Assembly (NCBI RefSeq): GCF_000190535.1
Contig: NC_015160.1
Span: 3,720,001-3,784,000, forward strand
Length of the DNA stretch: 64,000 nt
Reading direction: 5' to 3'
Source of the DNA: Odoribacter splanchnicus DSM 20712
GTDB taxonomy: Bacteria; Bacteroidota; Bacteroidia; Bacteroidales; Marinifilaceae
Position 1 is the stretch's first letter. Every line of letters begins with the position of its first letter. Shown here one piece after another: positions 8,862-18,435 of the stretch. A model generated the notes under the pieces. That model had not been told where the DNA came from. It made no database searches and saw nothing but the letters and a program-made list of their open reading frames with translations. Made by a program: the position numbers and the translations under genes.

Positions 8862-9608
8862 TTAAACTTCCACAGACATCGGTAGGCCATTCTCATCCTC
8901 CGTTGGATTCTCCGCCAGCCATTGCTTGAACAATTTCACTAATTTAATTGCCTCATCAGGAGCACTCTTTATCATATTTCCATCCAAACTGTATGCTCCC
9001 GGTATATTCTCCAGGAATGTCTTGTATTTCAAGGATGAATAGTTTCCCAGCAACCCGGCAGAAACTTCCAAGGTCCACCATTCCGGTTTCACAGCATCTT
9101 TCGTCAAATGGATAACGGCTTTCGAACGTTCGAATTGTCCCACCTGCAATTCATCGCTCGGCACAATTTCAACCACCAACCGGATGCCTTCCTCCAAATC
9201 ATTCAAACGGGCACTGCGGTTCATCCGGATTTGAATTGTATCCAATATCAAAGAAGCTCCTGCCGGAATCGGACGCGCACGGAAAGTATACGAATTTTCC
9301 AGAACATATTCATCCGGAGTAGCGGTTGTCATATCTTTCACAACCTTCAAACCGAAGTGCAGATCCTTCGTCAAAGGTCTGCCGGCCAAGGCAACTACTA
9401 TTTCTGCCATCACATGGTCGTCTGTCGGCTTGGCAAAAAAGAATGTCACATCCGTAGAATCGGCTTTAGCAGTACCGGGAGCTTCCTCATCCATAAAATA
9501 TTTATAGAAATAAACTTCATGGCGTTCTCCAAAAGGTTCGATATCCTGTTCCGTACATGCACTGAACAACATCATCCCCAAAATCGCAAACAATATAAAG
9601 ATTTTCAT
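8862..9608 (-). CDS. DUF4843-like surface lipoprotein
   Basis: A 248-residue predicted lipoprotein with signal peptide and lipobox LFSAC (Cys about residue 18). Features such as HEVYFYKYF near residue 31, the DVTFFFAK strand and the RPIPAGASLILDTIQIRM stretch match the style of the DUF4843 family, small beta-sandwich proteins normally found between SusD and a PKD-like lipoprotein. The gaps to its neighbours are 20 bp on each side, so it is co-transcribed with them. Its presence marks this as the four-gene SusC-SusD-DUF4843-PKD type of uptake locus. The molecular role is not established. Confidence 0.75.
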   Translation of the reverse strand: MKIFILFAILGMMLFSACTEQDIEPFGERHEVYFYKYFMDEEAPGTAKADSTDVTFFFAKPTDDHVMAEIVVALAGRPLTKDLHFGLKVVKDMTTATPDEYVLENSYTFRARPIPAGASLILDTIQIRMNRSARLNDLEEGIRLVVEIVPSDELQVGQFERSKAVIHLTKDAVKPEWWTLEVSAGLLGNYSSLKYKTFLENIPGAYSLDGNMIKSAPDEAIKLVKLFKQWLAENPTEDENGLPMSVEV

Positions 9609-9627
9609 TTTTTCCGTTTTTAAATGG

Positions 9628-11253
9628 TTACATACTCTGATTATCGGGGATAGGTAGCATATACTCTGATTTATTCAACTCACGCTCCTCTTTCTCCTTG
9701 AAATAAATCTTTGCCCCTAACCGTTTGTATAAATAAAACAACTGTCCTTCCGAAATCCATTCCCGTTGGGCATCACGAATCAAATCCCTTTGGAACATCT
9801 CGAAATCCCGTGCCACCTCCAACTGCTCCATCGTTTTCCATTCATCTCCGACTTGTGCCGTTTCAGAACGTTTCTCGCGAATTTCATTCAAGATTTCATA
9901 AGCTTCAGCGAACTGATTTTTCCGGGCATAACATTCTGCCATAATGTAACGCATTTCTGTCGCACGGATTACAGGCAGAATACGTATATTCTTCTTGCGA
10001 ATTTCTGCATTGTCACTGCAATACCATTTGCCGGAAATTTTATAATTCCCATAAATGCTGTTATCCTCCGGTCTATACAACAAAAACCTGGAACGAATGT
10101 CCATCTCAGATTCGTCTGTCTGTCCGTCCGGACTTTTAAATATTTTCTGATTATCCAAATCGAGCATCAGCCAATTTCCCTGATTCATTCCATCTGCTTT
10201 TTTTCTAAAGAAACTTCCCAAACTATAATTGTCGTAAGCCTCCTCATTATAGACTGCAAAAATCAAATTGGAAATACACTTCAAATCCTTCTTGCTTTCA
10301 AAATCATTACCACGCAACTCCCAAAATTCATCTTTTGAGAACATATCGTAAGAGCTGCCCTGTGTACCGGTTGCTTTGAATTTCAATACAGCATCAGCCA
10401 TCTGAAAAGCCTCGTCATGCATTCCCGCATACTGATATGCTCTTGCCAACAATGCTGTGATAGCATAATAGCTCAACCGGAAACCGCGTCCCTGGAAAAA
10501 ACCGTCTATCACACTCGAAGATTGATATCCTGGCATACCCCATTCAAACTCTCCATTGAAACGAGTCTTGCCGGAAGCGCTCAAACTCATACCCCAAGCC
10601 GTAGTATCAAACTCTATTGTAAGTTCGCGAGCTTTATTCAAATCGCGGATAACCTTCTCCATAAAAGGCTTTACAGCAATCCCGTTTGGCTGGATATTAG
10701 GGTAGTCTTCCACATAAGGCACCCGTTTTTCTCCGTCATCATGAATCAACGCCGGCGCAAACAACCGCAATAAATCGAAGTGCACCAATGCCCGACAAGC
10801 ATATGCCTCCCCTAAAATCATCTTACGCTCGACCTCCCCCTCTGCAAAAATATCGGCAGATGCTCTCTCCAGATTCTGAATCAGATTATTTGCATTAGCC
10901 ACCACATTATATCCATCCTTCCAGATATTGTCGATAGTCGGTCTCAATGCAGAATTGTAATAATCATAGTTTCGGGCTATCTTATACATATTAGTCCCCT
11001 CCTCGCCATATTTCCAAGCCCAGGTATATTGCCGTGACATACAGTCCACCAATCCAAACTGAAGTTCCACTCCATAAAGATTACGGGATGCCATCGCTTC
11101 GTAAACTCCCGCCAGGACAGAACGATAGCCATCACCCGTTGTAAACAGCTTATCGCTCGTAGCCTCACCTTCCGGTTGCAAATTCAACCAATCCTTGCAT
11201 GAACTCAATGACAACAAGGATAATAGAATCATAATTTGTATATATATTTTCAT
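9628..11253 (-). CDS. RagB/SusD family outer-membrane lipoprotein
   Basis: A 541-residue SusD-like protein: signal peptide with lipobox SLSSC, then the typical start KDWLNLQPEGEATSDKLF, an N-terminal TPR-like helical region (ASRNLYGVELQ, VANANNLIQNLE, EAYACRALVHFDLLRLFA), and the C-terminal signature RATEMRYIMAECYARKNQFAEAYEILNEIREKR. SusD proteins cap their SusC pore on the outside and capture ligand. The start was set at ATG 11253; the reading could extend two codons to a TTG at 11259, which is less likely. Its cognate susC, directly upstream, is truncated by an IS21 element, so this lipoprotein probably has no working pore in this genome unless another SusC substitutes. Confidence 0.93.
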   Translation of the reverse strand: MKIYIQIMILLSLLSLSSCKDWLNLQPEGEATSDKLFTTGDGYRSVLAGVYEAMASRNLYGVELQFGLVDCMSRQYTWAWKYGEEGTNMYKIARNYDYYNSALRPTIDNIWKDGYNVVANANNLIQNLERASADIFAEGEVERKMILGEAYACRALVHFDLLRLFAPALIHDDGEKRVPYVEDYPNIQPNGIAVKPFMEKVIRDLNKARELTIEFDTTAWGMSLSASGKTRFNGEFEWGMPGYQSSSVIDGFFQGRGFRLSYYAITALLARAYQYAGMHDEAFQMADAVLKFKATGTQGSSYDMFSKDEFWELRGNDFESKKDLKCISNLIFAVYNEEAYDNYSLGSFFRKKADGMNQGNWLMLDLDNQKIFKSPDGQTDESEMDIRSRFLLYRPEDNSIYGNYKISGKWYCSDNAEIRKKNIRILPVIRATEMRYIMAECYARKNQFAEAYEILNEIREKRSETAQVGDEWKTMEQLEVARDFEMFQRDLIRDAQREWISEGQLFYLYKRLGAKIYFKEKEERELNKSEYMLPIPDNQSM

Positions 11254-11270
11254 ACTCAAATATTTTATTG

Positions 11271-12306
11271 TTAGAATCCTAACGACAATGTAAAGCTATA
11301 GTTCTTCGCATAAGGATAGCTTGTTCCGCGCTCCTGCTTTATGTTCGACCAGCGGCAAACATCATTCATGTTAAAACGCAATCCCAACGAAGTCAGTCTC
11401 ATTTTGCGAATCAAGTCACGGTTAAAATCATAACCGCAAGAGATACTGCTAAATGCCAAATAATTATTATCCTGTACGAATCTTGATGTAGGCTGCGTCT
11501 TTTGTTTGTTCTTCAAGTCAAAGAACGGAGCTATATCACCCGGATTTTTCCAACGCTGAGTCAATACACGACGGTCTACGTTGCTTCCGTCAATATCTGC
11601 CTCTTCTACCTTGTTTTTAATGGTCTCGTTATAATCCTGAGCACCCCACTGATAGAGGAATGTTGTATTTAGGTAGAAACCTTTCCAAGCCACATTGATA
11701 CCGAAAGAACCTTGTGCATCCGGACTCTTGTCACCCACTACCACTTCATCAGCGGCATTCCATACATACGTACTCTGGCCGTTTCTCTTGCGGAACAGTT
11801 CCTGACCGTTTGACGGGTCTATACCATAAGAAGGCACAGCATAAATCGCAGTTGTAGATGCTCCCACATAATACTGTGTCAACGGGATATAGAGCAAATC
11901 TGAATAATCTCCGCCCTGTCCCTGATTCTTTCCATTGTGAAAATCCTGGATATTCTTATTATATCTCTCAGCCTCCTGACCCAATTTTGTAATCTCATTC
12001 TTATTGGAAGCCAGAGTAGCATTTACAGCAACAGTCCAATTATCATTCTGGAAAACAGTTGTATTCAATTTAATCTCAAAACCTTTGTTCAAAATCGAAC
12101 CGGCATTTGTGTAATAAGTAGAAAAACCTGATGATGTGCGGACAGACAGCTGTTCCAACTGATTCTTGGTCTCCTTGCGATAATAGTTTCCTTCCACTAC
12201 AAGACGGTCATGGAACAAGCCCAAGTTAATACCCACATCCAAAGTATATGTCTTCTCCCAAGTTAATTTCGGATTACCCAAAGCAATCAAAGTATTCGAT
12301 GGTGTA
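11271..12306 (-). pseudogene. susC remnant (C-terminal ~345 residues), 5' end removed at IS21 junction
   Basis: The frame encodes the last part of a SusC/RagA TonB-dependent receptor barrel: strands such as YTLDVGINLGLFHDRLVVEG, a conserved FLYQWGAQDYN strand, and the C-terminal SFTLSLGF ending in an aromatic residue, as barrel proteins do. Full SusC proteins have about 1000-1150 residues, so roughly two thirds, including signal peptide, plug and most of the barrel, is missing. Homology stops exactly at the IS21 end at 12307; the first ~16 residues of the open frame beyond that come from IS DNA. The DNA on the far side of the IS (from 14972) is not susC, so this is a deletion and not a simple insertion. 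No functional receptor can be made. Confidence 0.9.
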
Positions 12307-12421
12307 TGGAAAAGCCACGCGACTTTGACCCTTTTGGCCACGCAGGATTTGCCCACCTTTGGCTACAATATGATTGACCCTTTAAAGTCCTGGTGTTGGG
12401 GGTCAATTTTATTTTACCCTT

Positions 12422-13210
12422 TTAAAATTTCTCGTTTTTCTTAGACCTTAACTTTCGCATACTTTCACCATATAGCTCTATGGTATGAGCTGTATGTATG
12501 ATACGATCAAGGATTGCATCGGCTATTGTCGGGTCACCTACCATGTCATACCAATTGGAGGATGGGTACTGCGATGTGATGATGATGGATTTCCGTTCAT
12601 GCCTGTCCTCGATGATTTCAAGCAGTATGGGACGCTCCTTTGCGTCAAGCGGTACGATGAACAGGTCGTCAAGGATGAGTAGTTGGCAGCGCTCAATCTT
12701 CTTGAGTTCCGTTTCAAGTGTACCTTTGACTTTGGCGACTTTCAGCGCACCGAGCAGTTTCGGGGCATTGGCATAGAAGGTCCGGAATCCCCTTTTGCAT
12801 GCTTCGTGGCCGAGGGCACAGGCCAGATAGCTTTTCCCCGTTCCTGAAGAACCGGTAATGAAAAGGTTCTGTGCCTTATGCACAAAATCAAGGGTGGCGA
12901 GACGTTCCATCTGGTTGCGCTCCAGCCCCCGGTTCGTGGCATAGTCAATCTGTTCAATATAGGCCTTGTAGCGGAATGCCGCATTCTTGGTAAGCCGTGC
13001 AATGGCAGCCTGTGCACGATAGTCCCATTCGCGTGCAAGGAGCATGGACAGGAACATGTCCGCAGTCATGGATTGCGGAGTGGTACCGGCAAGACTTTCC
13101 CTGAAAGCCTCTGCCATACCATGCAATTTCATGCGGTTCATTAAATCCAGTGATATGGTATTCTGGTCTTGTTGTCCCGTTACGGGAGCTGTTTTATTGT
13201 TTACTTCCAT
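12422..13210 (-). CDS. istB: IS21 helper ATPase IstB
   Basis: A 262-residue DnaA/DnaC-like AAA+ ATPase that assists the IS21 transposase in target capture. Visible are the N-terminal helical region (MNRMKLHGMAEAFRESL), Walker A GSSGTGKS at about 118-125, Walker B LLILDDL near 173, and sensor-type SQYPSSNWYDMVGDPTIADAILDRI typical of IstB. The length fits the family (about 250-265). It starts 11 bp after the IstA stop codon and ends inside the left end of the element. It looks intact. Confidence 0.95.
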   Translation of the reverse strand: MEVNNKTAPVTGQQDQNTISLDLMNRMKLHGMAEAFRESLAGTTPQSMTADMFLSMLLAREWDYRAQAAIARLTKNAAFRYKAYIEQIDYATNRGLERNQMERLATLDFVHKAQNLFITGSSGTGKSYLACALGHEACKRGFRTFYANAPKLLGALKVAKVKGTLETELKKIERCQLLILDDLFIVPLDAKERPILLEIIEDRHERKSIIITSQYPSSNWYDMVGDPTIADAILDRIIHTAHTIELYGESMRKLRSKKNEKF

Positions 13211-13221
13211 AAATATGAGTT

Positions 13222-14787
13222 TTATTGTTTGTCCTTTCTGTAATATTCACGTCCACGTATATTTTTGTGGGTCAATGGAGCCGGGGAAGTCACGTTGGGC
13301 TGTACTTTCCCGTCCTCATCGGGAAGGAAATCCGCATCTTCTCCCAGTTCAAGCACCTCGCGCAAGGCCTGATATCCGTATTGCAACTTCTGGTCCGCAC
13401 ATGCACAAGCCGCAACCAGACGGTCACGACCGTATTTTTTCTCCAGGGTCAGGATGCCACGGCATGACCTGAACGCTTTGGGTGGATATTGCATGGCACG
13501 CTCCACTTCCCGTAGATAGTTCAATACAATATTGTCTATTTCCGAGGCACGCCGGAAGAGTTCCTCCAAGTCCTTGTCATAGGGACCATAGTGTCCCGGC
13601 AGGTTGTGCTCCTTTTTCCAGGAATAAGCGTAAGGAATGTCACAGCGGTCATGGGTGGAGACAAGGCTCATGCCACAGTAGATTTCCACCGTGTCGGCAT
13701 CATAGAGAATCGTCATGCGCCTGCCTACATACTCCTTTGGAACGCTGTAATGGTGTTTGAACAACGAGACGTAAGAGTTATTCCCGACAGTCATTAGCTT
13801 CCTTTCTTTCACCACGTAACGTTTCACGGGAAGCGGTCGAAGATAGTCCTTCTCTCCCTGAAGGAACATTTTCTTGCGTGACATCTCCCGTCCGGCCATC
13901 ACCTTTTCATTGAAATCAAGCAGGGAGATACGGATAGCGGTATTGAGATCCTCCAGGCTGGAGAATGTCATTCCCTCCATATCAAGGTAAATGGAACGGT
14001 AAAGGAGCTTTACGGCATTTTCAACCAAGGCCTTGTCCTTGGGGTGGCGTACACGGGCAGGATAGACCGCACAGCCGTAATGTTCGGCAAAAGCGGCGAA
14101 ATCATCATTGATGGCAGGCTCGTTGCGGTCGCTGCGTGTAACGGCCGCCTTCAAATTGTCGGGGACGATAGCCGCAGGAACGCCTTCAAAATATTGCATG
14201 GCATTCTCGCATGCCTTTATCAGGTCTTCCTTGCGTTGGGACCATACGGCCTCGCAGTAGGTATAATGGCTGAACGGAAGAATGGCGACGAACACCTCGG
14301 CCTTTTTCGTCTCACCTGTCATTTCATCAACGACTTCAAGCCTATCACCGGCAAAGTCAATATACATCTGGTCTGCGGCATAGTGCTCGACATGACCGAC
14401 GACCTTGATGTGAAACTTGTACTGACGGACAGCCCGTTTGAAGGAAGACAACCGGAAACCGTCCGGATATTCGGCATGGTATTCCTTGAACAGTTTTCGG
14501 ACACTCATGCCTTTGCGTGACAGGCGGGATACATATCCGGGAAGCAAGGCATCCAGTTCGATCCTTCTGGAAGAAGGTTCCCGATGCCGGGACTCCGTAC
14601 AGCCGAACAGTTCATCCAACTGCCCATCGGGTAGGGAAAGAAGCTGTTCAATGCTCTTGCCGCTTGAAAGGAACAAGCGGACATACTTGCGGACAGTATT
14701 ACGGGAAGTATGAAACGTGGACGCCGTTTCCTTGATTCCCATGCCGACCGCATAACATCTTAAAATGTTTTTGATTCGTTTATCCAT
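13222..14787 (-). CDS. istA: IS21 transposase IstA
   Basis: A 521-residue DDE transposase of the IS21 family. The N-terminal helix-turn-helix (YAVGMGIKETASTFHTSRNTVRKYV, quoted in part) binds the element ends; the catalytic RNase H-like core shows YIDFAGD, then VPDNLKAAV, and a downstream glutamate region KDKALVENAVKLLYR. The start was set at 14787 (MDKRIKN) because the 20 codons upstream overlap the likely promoter box at 14835-14842 and have no family resemblance. No frameshift is seen, so the element may still be active. Confidence 0.95.
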   Translation of the reverse strand: MDKRIKNILRCYAVGMGIKETASTFHTSRNTVRKYVRLFLSSGKSIEQLLSLPDGQLDELFGCTESRHREPSSRRIELDALLPGYVSRLSRKGMSVRKLFKEYHAEYPDGFRLSSFKRAVRQYKFHIKVVGHVEHYAADQMYIDFAGDRLEVVDEMTGETKKAEVFVAILPFSHYTYCEAVWSQRKEDLIKACENAMQYFEGVPAAIVPDNLKAAVTRSDRNEPAINDDFAAFAEHYGCAVYPARVRHPKDKALVENAVKLLYRSIYLDMEGMTFSSLEDLNTAIRISLLDFNEKVMAGREMSRKKMFLQGEKDYLRPLPVKRYVVKERKLMTVGNNSYVSLFKHHYSVPKEYVGRRMTILYDADTVEIYCGMSLVSTHDRCDIPYAYSWKKEHNLPGHYGPYDKDLEELFRRASEIDNIVLNYLREVERAMQYPPKAFRSCRGILTLEKKYGRDRLVAACACADQKLQYGYQALREVLELGEDADFLPDEDGKVQPNVTSPAPLTHKNIRGREYYRKDKQ

Positions 14788-14834
14788 TTGTATAGATTTT
14801 ATTATCGTCCCCGTTACACCAGGACTCGGGTACT

Positions 14835-14863
14835 CAAATCTACACAAAAAAATCTATGACAAT
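14835..14863 (-). promoter_or_regulatory. Candidate promoter of istAB
   Basis: On the minus strand TAGATTTG (14835-14842) matches the Bacteroidetes -7 consensus TAnnTTTG, with ATTG about 17 bases upstream (14860-14863). It lies about 48 bp before the chosen istA start. Confidence 0.4.
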
Positions 14864-15039
14864 AGGTAAACTAAGTGGTCAATGCGATTTTGGCCAAAAG
14901 GGTCAATCATATTGTAACCAAAGGGGACAATCCTGCGTGGCCAAAAGGGTCAAAGTCGCGTGGCTTTTCCAATTATCATACAAGTGTAGCAAAAAATATT
15001 CAACACTCCTAATAATCCTTGAACATAATTATAAATATA

Positions 15040-15084
15040 CCTACTCCAAACGAACGAACTTCACGGCATCAGCAATAATCGCAA
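15040..15084. repeat. 45-bp identical 3' end of the ABC-2/golvesin paralogues, copy A
   Basis: The last 45 bases of the gene ending at 15041 (with one base beyond) are identical to 18391-18435, the end of the upstream paralogue. It encodes the terminal golvesin-domain residues. Similar near-identity exists at the gene starts. Confidence 0.8.
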
Positions 15085-18000
15085 CATCTTTGTCCCTGTT
15101 AATCTCCTTGTCTGAAAGCACTACGCGAACTTCTCCTCCTGGGAAATCAAAATTTCCCAAAGACACCCAACCGGATGAAATACCCACCAGTTCTTCATCC
15201 AATGAAAGCTCTACCTTCTCTTGTTTATCACCATAACAAACCGTATAATAGTTGACAACAGAAGAGGGGAAGGTCTTTATACCCGGGAAAGTAGTGATGT
15301 AATCCTTAAATACCTTTACCCAAACCTCATAATTTCCTTTAGGTAATGCGACCCGCCATGTTGCAGTCGACTCTCCGCGACCTCCACTTATACAATGATA
15401 TCCGCGGATAGAATCCCCGCAAGCCGACACATTATATACAGGCACCCACCGGGATGATCTGCCGGCACGCGTGATAACGCGATAAGTCGGCTTTTTTCCA
15501 AACTTACGCTGAAACCATGACTCGTTGTTGTTTTTCACCTCAAAACCGGCATCTGTATCATCGACAAGCCATATATTCTCATCCGACTTTTCAAACTCCT
15601 CGTCCGAAATAGTCCTACAGACAAAACCCGGCTTCCAGGATGCCGCCATTTCCGGGGAGCAACGCTTATTGTCTCCCCACCAGGCTATCGGACGATTAGT
15701 CGACAAATAAGCATACATATAACCAATTTTATCTGAACTATTGCCCGCCATCCAATCTGCATCCCGGGATGCGCCCTGCACTATCAGAGAAAGGTATTTC
15801 GCTTCATGAGGGGCAAAATAGGCATGAACATTCTTACGTGTCATCAGACTACCACATTCAATGGAAAAAATTCCTCCGCAATTCCCCATATTCCGAACCA
15901 ACGCATCAAGCCGATGCAATCCGGTCTGTTCATCATAGTACCGCACAGCATCCTTCACTCTGAAATAATGAGTATGTCTGGCTGCTTGCCATGAATGGAC
16001 CATCGAATCCATATTCATCTGCCAACGCCGATTCCAACAGACCACTAACGAATCGTAATTCACCTCCCCGACAGACACGGCAAGAATACTGTCCAAAGAG
16101 ACTGCAAATTCGCTCTCGGGAGCAACAATCGTAATATACGACCACAACTCCTTCACTTTTACAGCCAATGCTTCATACTTCAGGCCTTCATCTAAAGTAT
16201 CGTCCGCCAGAATCTCCTCCAACGTCCGCCCTATCAGGCAGTCATAAACATTACCATTTTTACTCACATGGGCAATATCCTCTACACTAAAGAGTTGTTG
16301 CTTATCAACCCGTCTCAACAATTCAAGTGCATCCCCCATAAAAGGATACTTTTCAGAATACACTCTACCCCGAGGCAACATGAATACCGTATTGGCAGCA
16401 TGCCTAACCACGGGCAGGACTCTCTTGTCCAACCCCGGCAAAGGATGGCTACCACGCATTTTCATACTTACAAACATGTTCATGAACAAATCCCGGAATG
16501 CCTGATTGCAATCATCATATATCCGGAAATCACCGGACAAAGAACCGGTATAGTAGGATTGGAAAAACATATACTCCGGACAAAAAAACATTCCCGGTTC
16601 CACCTTCACATCTATGGGTTCTTTCCTATAACCCGAAGGCACAAAAGATACCGGAGTTTCCACACAAACAACCCGAGCATTACCGGTCTCATTCCAAAGG
16701 ACTGCCTTGTAATCATCAGGGTCATATCCTATTCTTCTCATTCCATCTTCCTGCATATAGCGGGAAAACGCCGACCGATTGACCTTACCGAAGCATTTCT
16801 TCAATATTTTACCCCATTCCCCTACATAACAATCCAGTTTTAACGTCTGATGCAAAGGAAGCGAATAACTGTCTACATTCGCCGCATAAACAGAGATTCC
16901 GGGAGACAGACAAGAAGAAAAACAGACAAAATCCCCCCTTCTGTCACATCTCCCCTGAGAAACAACACAACATTGAGACGGCGATACAACCGTCAATTGG
17001 AATAATGTAAAATCCCAATGTGTAAAAGTTTCACACAACGGATTCACAGGAGGGGATGCCGCCGGATACCACATACATGCGGGAGTCAATAATAAAATAT
17101 CCTTGTGGACAAATGCACCCCGCCGCCCCGTCGGAAAAAAATTATCAGCATGGAAAACATTCTCATACTCCTTGTCGGACAGATGCAAATCACAGATACG
17201 GTCGTCCACCGTTCCGCCATACTCCCAATGCAACACCAGGCTGTCTGCCGCAGGCAAACTGCAACGCACAACAACAACCTGACCGCTTCTTGTATAGCTC
17301 AAATCTTCCGCACCGCAACGCAATTCACGAATATGCAAGCCGGGATTCAAAAACAGGACAATACTATCCAATGCAGTGCTTTGAGGATTATAAACAGTCA
17401 TATCACTGCCGATTTCCAAAACATTATCACTCTGAGCCAGCCGAATCCGATGATTTTTCACACGGCATGTCGTTTCGTTCCAATAGCGTTCAAACGCATT
17501 TTTCCACTCGTGACGCACGATGCGGTCATCCCGATAACTATATTCAAGTAAAAACAGACACCCCAAGCCCATCACAAGCGCAACCAAACCACACCAATGA
17601 CAAATGCCCCGAATTTCTCTATTGGGAATCCGTCCCAGCTTTCCCAACCCCAACAACAAAAAGCCGATTCCCGCAAAGAAATAAATCAAACGATGGAACA
17701 AATAAGCCGACAAATTTATATGCCCCACCATATCCGAAAACAAATTAGGCACCCCCACAGCAAAGAAATCGAAGGTTCCATGTCCAACATAAGGCAATAA
17801 CCAGAAACCTCCCAGACACCACAATATCCCGGCCAGCAAAGCCATCAATCTTGAAACATAACTGCTCAAAAACACCATTAAGCCGGCGACAAACACCCAA
17901 CAGGGAATCGTCAAAGTCAACAGATAAAAAAGATAGTACCCCAAACGGAAAGGAGCAAGGCTGACCGAATGCACCACCAATATCACAACAAACATCACCG

Positions 18001-18364
18001 ACAAACAGACAGCCATGAAAGAGAGAAAGACTCCCGTCAGAGAACCCCAATAATACAACGTATTGCCAAACGGACGGACCAATACCCCGTCACGCAAACC
18101 GGAACGAACCAGACGCCGAGGGAAATCCGACATAATGACTATTAGAAAAAGAGACTGAACCAAGCTGAACAAATAAGCATTCACCAAAGGAATAGAACAA
18201 GGAAGCCCCACCATTTTCCAATGTATGTCATCGCCCCCTTGCCTATACATCTGACACACAACCACTCCCACCAAAGACAAGACTACAAAGAAACGAAACA
18301 CCCAGCTGCGCATCTGCAGTTTCATTTCATTCCTTATAATCAGAAAAAAAACATGTGTGTCCAT
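15041..18364 (-). CDS. ABC-2 permease / M1-like / golvesin-like fusion protein (second paralogue)
   Basis: A 1107-residue multidomain membrane protein. Residues 1 to ~280 form an ABC-2-like permease with a basic amphipathic start (IIRNEMKLQMRSWVFRFF) and about seven hydrophobic segments. Residues ~300-430 resemble the N-terminal beta domain of M1 aminopeptidases (ALDSIVLFLNPGLHIREL), as in the known ABC permease/M1 fusions of Bacteroidetes. The region that would hold the peptidase has no HExxH zinc motif, so it is unlikely to cleave peptides. The last ~190 residues match the golvesin/xanthan-lyase C-terminal-like beta domain: it opens with LVDDTDAGFEV and ends with IIADAVKFVRLE. It lies 27 bp behind a paralogue. 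The IS21 element starts 69 bp after its stop codon. Function unknown; an export or envelope role is inferred. Confidence 0.8.
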   Translation of the reverse strand: MDTHVFFLIIRNEMKLQMRSWVFRFFVVLSLVGVVVCQMYRQGGDDIHWKMVGLPCSIPLVNAYLFSLVQSLFLIVIMSDFPRRLVRSGLRDGVLVRPFGNTLYYWGSLTGVFLSFMAVCLSVMFVVILVVHSVSLAPFRLGYYLFYLLTLTIPCWVFVAGLMVFLSSYVSRLMALLAGILWCLGGFWLLPYVGHGTFDFFAVGVPNLFSDMVGHINLSAYLFHRLIYFFAGIGFLLLGLGKLGRIPNREIRGICHWCGLVALVMGLGCLFLLEYSYRDDRIVRHEWKNAFERYWNETTCRVKNHRIRLAQSDNVLEIGSDMTVYNPQSTALDSIVLFLNPGLHIRELRCGAEDLSYTRSGQVVVVRCSLPAADSLVLHWEYGGTVDDRICDLHLSDKEYENVFHADNFFPTGRRGAFVHKDILLLTPACMWYPAASPPVNPLCETFTHWDFTLFQLTVVSPSQCCVVSQGRCDRRGDFVCFSSCLSPGISVYAANVDSYSLPLHQTLKLDCYVGEWGKILKKCFGKVNRSAFSRYMQEDGMRRIGYDPDDYKAVLWNETGNARVVCVETPVSFVPSGYRKEPIDVKVEPGMFFCPEYMFFQSYYTGSLSGDFRIYDDCNQAFRDLFMNMFVSMKMRGSHPLPGLDKRVLPVVRHAANTVFMLPRGRVYSEKYPFMGDALELLRRVDKQQLFSVEDIAHVSKNGNVYDCLIGRTLEEILADDTLDEGLKYEALAVKVKELWSYITIVAPESEFAVSLDSILAVSVGEVNYDSLVVCWNRRWQMNMDSMVHSWQAARHTHYFRVKDAVRYYDEQTGLHRLDALVRNMGNCGGIFSIECGSLMTRKNVHAYFAPHEAKYLSLIVQGASRDADWMAGNSSDKIGYMYAYLSTNRPIAWWGDNKRCSPEMAASWKPGFVCRTISDEEFEKSDENIWLVDDTDAGFEVKNNNESWFQRKFGKKPTYRVITRAGRSSRWVPVYNVSACGDSIRGYHCISGGRGESTATWRVALPKGNYEVWVKVFKDYITTFPGIKTFPSSVVNYYTVCYGDKQEKVELSLDEELVGISSGWVSLGNFDFPGGEVRVVLSDKEINRDKDVAIIADAVKFVRLE

Positions 18365-18390
18365 CAGTCTATATTTTAGATTTATAATAG

Positions 18391-18435
18391 CCTACTCCAA
18401 ACGAACGAACTTCACGGCATCAGCAATAATCGCAA
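18391..18435. repeat. 45-bp identical 3' end of the ABC-2/golvesin paralogues, copy B
   Basis: Exact match to 15040-15084. Direct repeats 3351 bp apart, so homologous recombination between them could delete or multiply one paralogue. Confidence 0.8.

Larger units (their letters stand above)
12307..14971 (-). mobile_element. IS21-family insertion sequence (istA-istB)
   Basis: A complete IS21-type element of 2665 bp. The ends are inverted repeats starting TGGAAAAGCCACGCGAC at 12307 and ending with its complement at 14971; the outer 42 bases match perfectly and similarity continues for about 72-74 bases. The ends carry repeated blocks of the GGCCAAAAGGGTCAA type, as expected of IS21 multiple transposase-binding sites. 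It encodes IstA and IstB on the minus strand. The bases flanking the two ends (TGTA on the left, ATTA on the right) do not form a target duplication. Confidence 0.93.

Noticed and set aside
12307-12356. Extension of the susC remnant frame to an ATG at 12356
   Set aside because: These codons lie in the IS21 terminal repeat and encode no barrel sequence; the gene remnant stops at the IS end.
12307-14971. Target-site duplication for the IS21 element
   Set aside because: Flanking bases TGTA and ATTA differ, as do the next bases, so no duplication can be claimed.
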